Shown piece after piece: positions 61,962-64,000 of a stretch of DNA of 64,000 nucleotides. This DNA is from Rhodopseudomonas pentothenatexigens (lineage in GTDB: Bacteria; Pseudomonadota; Alphaproteobacteria; Rhizobiales; Xanthobacteraceae): assembly GCF_900218015.1 (NCBI RefSeq), contig NZ_UFQQ01000014.1, forward strand, positions 1 to 64,000, given 5' to 3'. Within the stretch, counting starts at the first letter, position 1. Each line of letters begins with the position of its first letter. A model generated the notes under the pieces. It saw only the letters and a list, made by a program, of their open reading frames with translations, did not search any database and had not been told where the DNA came from. Position numbers and translations under genes: made by a program.

Positions 61962-62201
61962 ATGGCTGACGTGAGCAATGAGTTGATTTTCGAGGTGCTG
62001 AAGCAGGTTCAGCAGCGATTGGACAAAGTCGACCACAAGGTCGATGACCTGAAGTCCGAAATGAACGCGATGCGTGGCTATTTGATTTCCATGCAACAGG
62101 ACGTCCAGAACGTGTACGCAATTCTCGGCCGCTACGATGACCGGCTCGAACACATTGAGCGCCGTCTCGAACTGAATGACGCACCGACGATGTCGACCTG
62201 A
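61962..62201 (+). CDS. Small coiled-coil protein between purS and purQ (79 aa)
   Basis: The product is helical with heptad spacing: [40 protein letters not shown] and [20 protein letters not shown]. The last part [12 protein letters not shown] is short and polar. No signal or membrane segment. It lies 23 bp after purS and 56 bp before purQ in the same direction, so it is probably co-transcribed. Such short coiled-coil frames in the same location occur in Bradyrhizobiaceae; whether it affects PurSQL is unknown. Confidence 0.75.
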   Translation: MADVSNELIFEVLKQVQQRLDKVDHKVDDLKSEMNAMRGYLISMQQDVQNVYAILGRYDDRLEHIERRLELNDAPTMST

Positions 62202-62257
62202 CAAATAGCAGTGGACGAGATCGTCCCAGGCCCGCTCTACGCGAAATCGGAAATTGC

Positions 62258-62959
62258 ATGAAATCCGCCGTCCTCGTCTTCCCCGGCATCAATCGCGAGC
62301 GCGACATGGCGCGCGCGCTGAAGCTCGCCTCCGGCAACGATGCCGCGATGGTGTGGCACGCCGAAACCGAGCTGCCGAAGGGCACCGACCTCGTCGTCGT
62401 CCCCGGCGGCTTCTCCTATGGCGATTACTTGCGCTGCGGCGCGATCGCGGCGCGGGCGCCGGTGATGGACGCGGTGCGCAAGTTCGCCGCCGATGGCGGC
62501 TTGGTGCTCGGCGTCTGCAACGGCTTCCAGATCCTGTGCGAATCCGGCCTGCTGCCGGGCGTGCTGATGCGCAACGCGCGGCTGAAATTCATCTGCCGTG
62601 ACGTGCATCTGCGCGTCGAACGCAACGACACTCCGTTCACCCGCGGCTACACCGCCGGCCAGGTGATCAAGGTGCCGGTGGCGCACGGCGAGGGCAATTA
62701 CGAAGCCGACGAAGACACCGTGAAGCGGCTCGAGGGCGACGGCCGGGTGCTGTATCGCTACTGCTCGCCGGAAGGCGAGATCGGCGAGAGCTCAAACATC
62801 AACGGCGCCGCCGCCTCGATCGCCGGCATCGTCTCCGAGCGCGGCAACGTGCTCGGCATGATGCCGCATCCGGAAAACCACGTCGAAGCCATCATGGGCT
62901 GCACCGACGGCCGCGGCCTGTTCGCCGGCCTCGCCCAGCACTTTGCCAAGGCGGCCTGA
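62258..62959 (+). CDS. purQ: FGAM synthase glutaminase subunit PurQ
   Basis: PurQ supplies ammonia from glutamine to PurL. The 233-residue product has the class I amidotransferase pattern: [40 protein letters not shown] and [20 protein letters not shown], where the Cys in GVCNGFQ is the nucleophile. The His-x-Glu pair is in [14 protein letters not shown] near the C terminus. Start by similarity and position. Last gene of the purC-purQ run; a repeat and a terminator follow. Confidence 0.97.
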   Translation: MKSAVLVFPGINRERDMARALKLASGNDAAMVWHAETELPKGTDLVVVPGGFSYGDYLRCGAIAARAPVMDAVRKFAADGGLVLGVCNGFQILCESGLLPGVLMRNARLKFICRDVHLRVERNDTPFTRGYTAGQVIKVPVAHGEGNYEADEDTVKRLEGDGRVLYRYCSPEGEIGESSNINGAAASIAGIVSERGNVLGMMPHPENHVEAIMGCTDGRGLFAGLAQHFAKAA

Positions 62960-62982
62960 GCGGCAGCTCTTTGGTGATCTTC

Positions 62983-63070
62983 GTCATGGCCGGGCCTTGT
63001 CCCGGCCATCCACGCCTTTCTTGCACATCGGTCTGAAGACGTGGATACCCGGCACAAGGCCGGGCATGAT
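62983..63070. repeat. Palindromic intergenic repeat, GCCGGGC family
   Basis: Starts cgtcatggccgggccttgtc and ends caaggccgggcatgat. It lies between purQ and the terminator before purB. Related copies are at 3693-3780 and 34444-34532. Confidence 0.85.
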
Positions 63071-63147
63071 TTGTGGTGAGTCTGAACCCAAGCTCCGCGC
63101 TCGAGCCGGCGGCCGGTTTCGTACGGATCGGGCTTGCCGCAGCCATG

Positions 63148-63178
63148 AAAAAGCCCCCGCGAACCGGGGGCTTTTTTG
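63148..63178. terminator. Bidirectional terminator between purQ and purB
   Basis: aaaaagcccccg and cgggggctttttt flank a short loop, giving A-run and T-run on the two sides. It can end both the rightward purQ and leftward purB transcripts. Confidence 0.9.
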
Positions 63179-63203
63179 CGCTACGCCGTTTCGGTGGCGA
63201 TTA

Positions 63204-64000
63204 TCAGCTCTCGCCGAACACCCGCTTGAAGATGGTGTCGACGTGCTTGTGGTGATAGCCGAGGTCGAACTGCTCTTCGATTTCGGCGTCGGTCATGTAC
63301 TTCTTCATGTCCGGGTCGTTCTTCAGCAGCGACAGGAAGTCGCCTTCGCCGCGCCACACCGGCATCGCGTTGCGCTGGACCAGCTTGTAGCTCTCCTCGC
63401 GCGAGCAGCCCTTCTGGGTCAGCGCGGTGAGCAGCCGCTGCGAATGCACCAGGCCGCCGAGGCGGTCGAGGTTTTTGGTCATGTTCTCCGGATACACCAC
63501 CAGCTTCTCGATCACGCCGGCGAGGCGGTTGAGCGCGAAGTCCAGCGTCACGGTGGCGTCGGGCGCCAGCATCCGCTCGGCCGAGGAGTGCGAGATATCG
63601 CGCTCGTGCCACAGCACCACGTTCTCCATCGCCGGCATCACATAGGCGCGGACCATGCGGGCGAGGCCGGTGAGGTTCTCGGTCAGCACCGGGTTGCGCT
63701 TGTGCGGCATCGACGAGGAGCCCTTCTGGCCTTCCGAGAAATACTCCTCGGCCTCGAGCACTTCGGTGCGCTGCAGATGGCGGATCTCGGTGGCGAGCCG
63801 CTCCATCGACGAGGCGATCACGCCGAGCACCGCGAAGAACATCGCGTGGCGGTCGCGCGGGATCACCTGGGTCGACACCGGTTCGACCGCGAGGCCCATC
63901 GCTTTGGCGACGTGCTCTTCGACCCGCGGATCGATATGCGCGAAGGTGCCGACCGAGCCGGAGATCGCGCAAGTCGCGACCTCCTTGCGGGCGGCGATCA
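63204..64000 (-). CDS. purB: Adenylosuccinate lyase PurB, C-terminal part (runs off the window)
   Basis: PurB cleaves SAICAR to AICAR and adenylosuccinate to AMP. The frame is open through the right edge of the window; the visible 264 codons cover the C-terminal two thirds. Diagnostic sequences include the mobile-loop motif GQKGSSSMPHKRNPVLTENL (catalytic Ser in SSSMPHKRNP), AHIDPRVEEHVAKAMGLAVE upstream of it, and a C-terminal end YHHKHVDTIFKRVFGES. The N-terminal part lies beyond the window. It is leftward, convergent with purQ. Confidence 0.96.
   Translation of the reverse strand, partial: IAARKEVATCAISGSVGTFAHIDPRVEEHVAKAMGLAVEPVSTQVIPRDRHAMFFAVLGVIASSMERLATEIRHLQRTEVLEAEEYFSEGQKGSSSMPHKRNPVLTENLTGLARMVRAYVMPAMENVVLWHERDISHSSAERMLAPDATVTLDFALNRLAGVIEKLVVYPENMTKNLDRLGGLVHSQRLLTALTQKGCSREESYKLVQRNAMPVWRGEGDFLSLLKNDPDMKKYMTDAEIEEQFDLGYHHKHVDTIFKRVFGES

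Overview
The window looks like chromosomal DNA of a high-GC alphaproteobacterium of the Bradyrhizobium/Rhodopseudomonas group, most probably Rhodopseudomonas palustris or a close relative. This is judged from protein sequence character, gene order (flgBC-fliE-fliQR-flhB-cckA; recA near gcvTHP and alaS; purC-purS-purQ), a CtrA-type box, an alphaproteobacterial SOS box (GAAC-N7-GAAC), an F1-ATPase zeta-type inhibitor gene and the palindromic intergenic repeats typical of this group. No database search was possible. No rRNA, tRNA, CRISPR array, intact insertion sequence or replication origin was seen.

Layout. 0.2-6.0 kb: flagellar export and basal-body genes (fliP, fliO leftward; flgB, flgC, fliE, fliQ, fliR, flhB rightward), followed by the cell-cycle hybrid kinase cckA; a CtrA-type box lies before flgB. 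9-14 kb: a secreted lipase-like hydrolase, a Tim44-domain protein, a GST, a GFA enzyme and small hypotheticals. 14-16.3 kb: a BrnT/BrnA toxin-antitoxin pair and class I fumarase. 16.4-17.4 kb: a duplicated, partly decayed segment. 17.6-29.6 kb: mixed housekeeping and envelope genes, including a SET-domain protein with a histone H1-like tail, an XRE regulator, a DsbA-like protein, a caspase-like protein, tiny lipoproteins, a Crp/Fnr regulator and a small zinc-ribbon gene behind a perfect FNR box. 30-39 kb: recA behind an SOS box, the glycine cleavage operon gcvT-gcvH-gcvP under a tandem glycine riboswitch, and alaS. 39.4-40.4 kb: an AT-richer DUF3800 gene inserted beside alaS. 41-45 kb: two divergent Kef-type antiporters. 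45-50 kb: a siderophore uptake locus (TonB receptor, secreted protein, PepSY membrane protein, AraC regulator). 50-55 kb: YnfA, isocitrate dehydrogenase, a TrmJ-like methyltransferase fused to a degenerate DUF559 domain, DUF2147, a Mug-like glycosylase and a GreA/GreB-like factor. 55-59.6 kb: an accessory patch with a Rap1a-like orphan gene, a HigB/HigA-like pair behind a perfect 18-bp palindrome, a frameshifted XRE antitoxin, a PEP mutase-family enzyme, an orphan XRE gene and a 224-residue HTH-like protein. 60-64 kb: the ATPase zeta-type gene, then purC, purS, a coiled-coil small gene, purQ, and purB running off the window end.

How the genes work together. CckA phosphorylates CtrA through ChpT in related bacteria, and a CtrA-type site sits before flgB, so the flagellar block and its likely regulator are encoded together. 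The glycine operon is controlled by glycine through the riboswitch. The purine genes form one direction of transcription ending in a bidirectional terminator before purB. The most unusual items are the SET/H1-like fusion, the TrmJ-DUF559 fusion, the two-antitoxin HigBA region with a one-base frameshift, the duplicated segment at 16.4-17.2 kb, and the FNR-box-driven zinc-ribbon gene.
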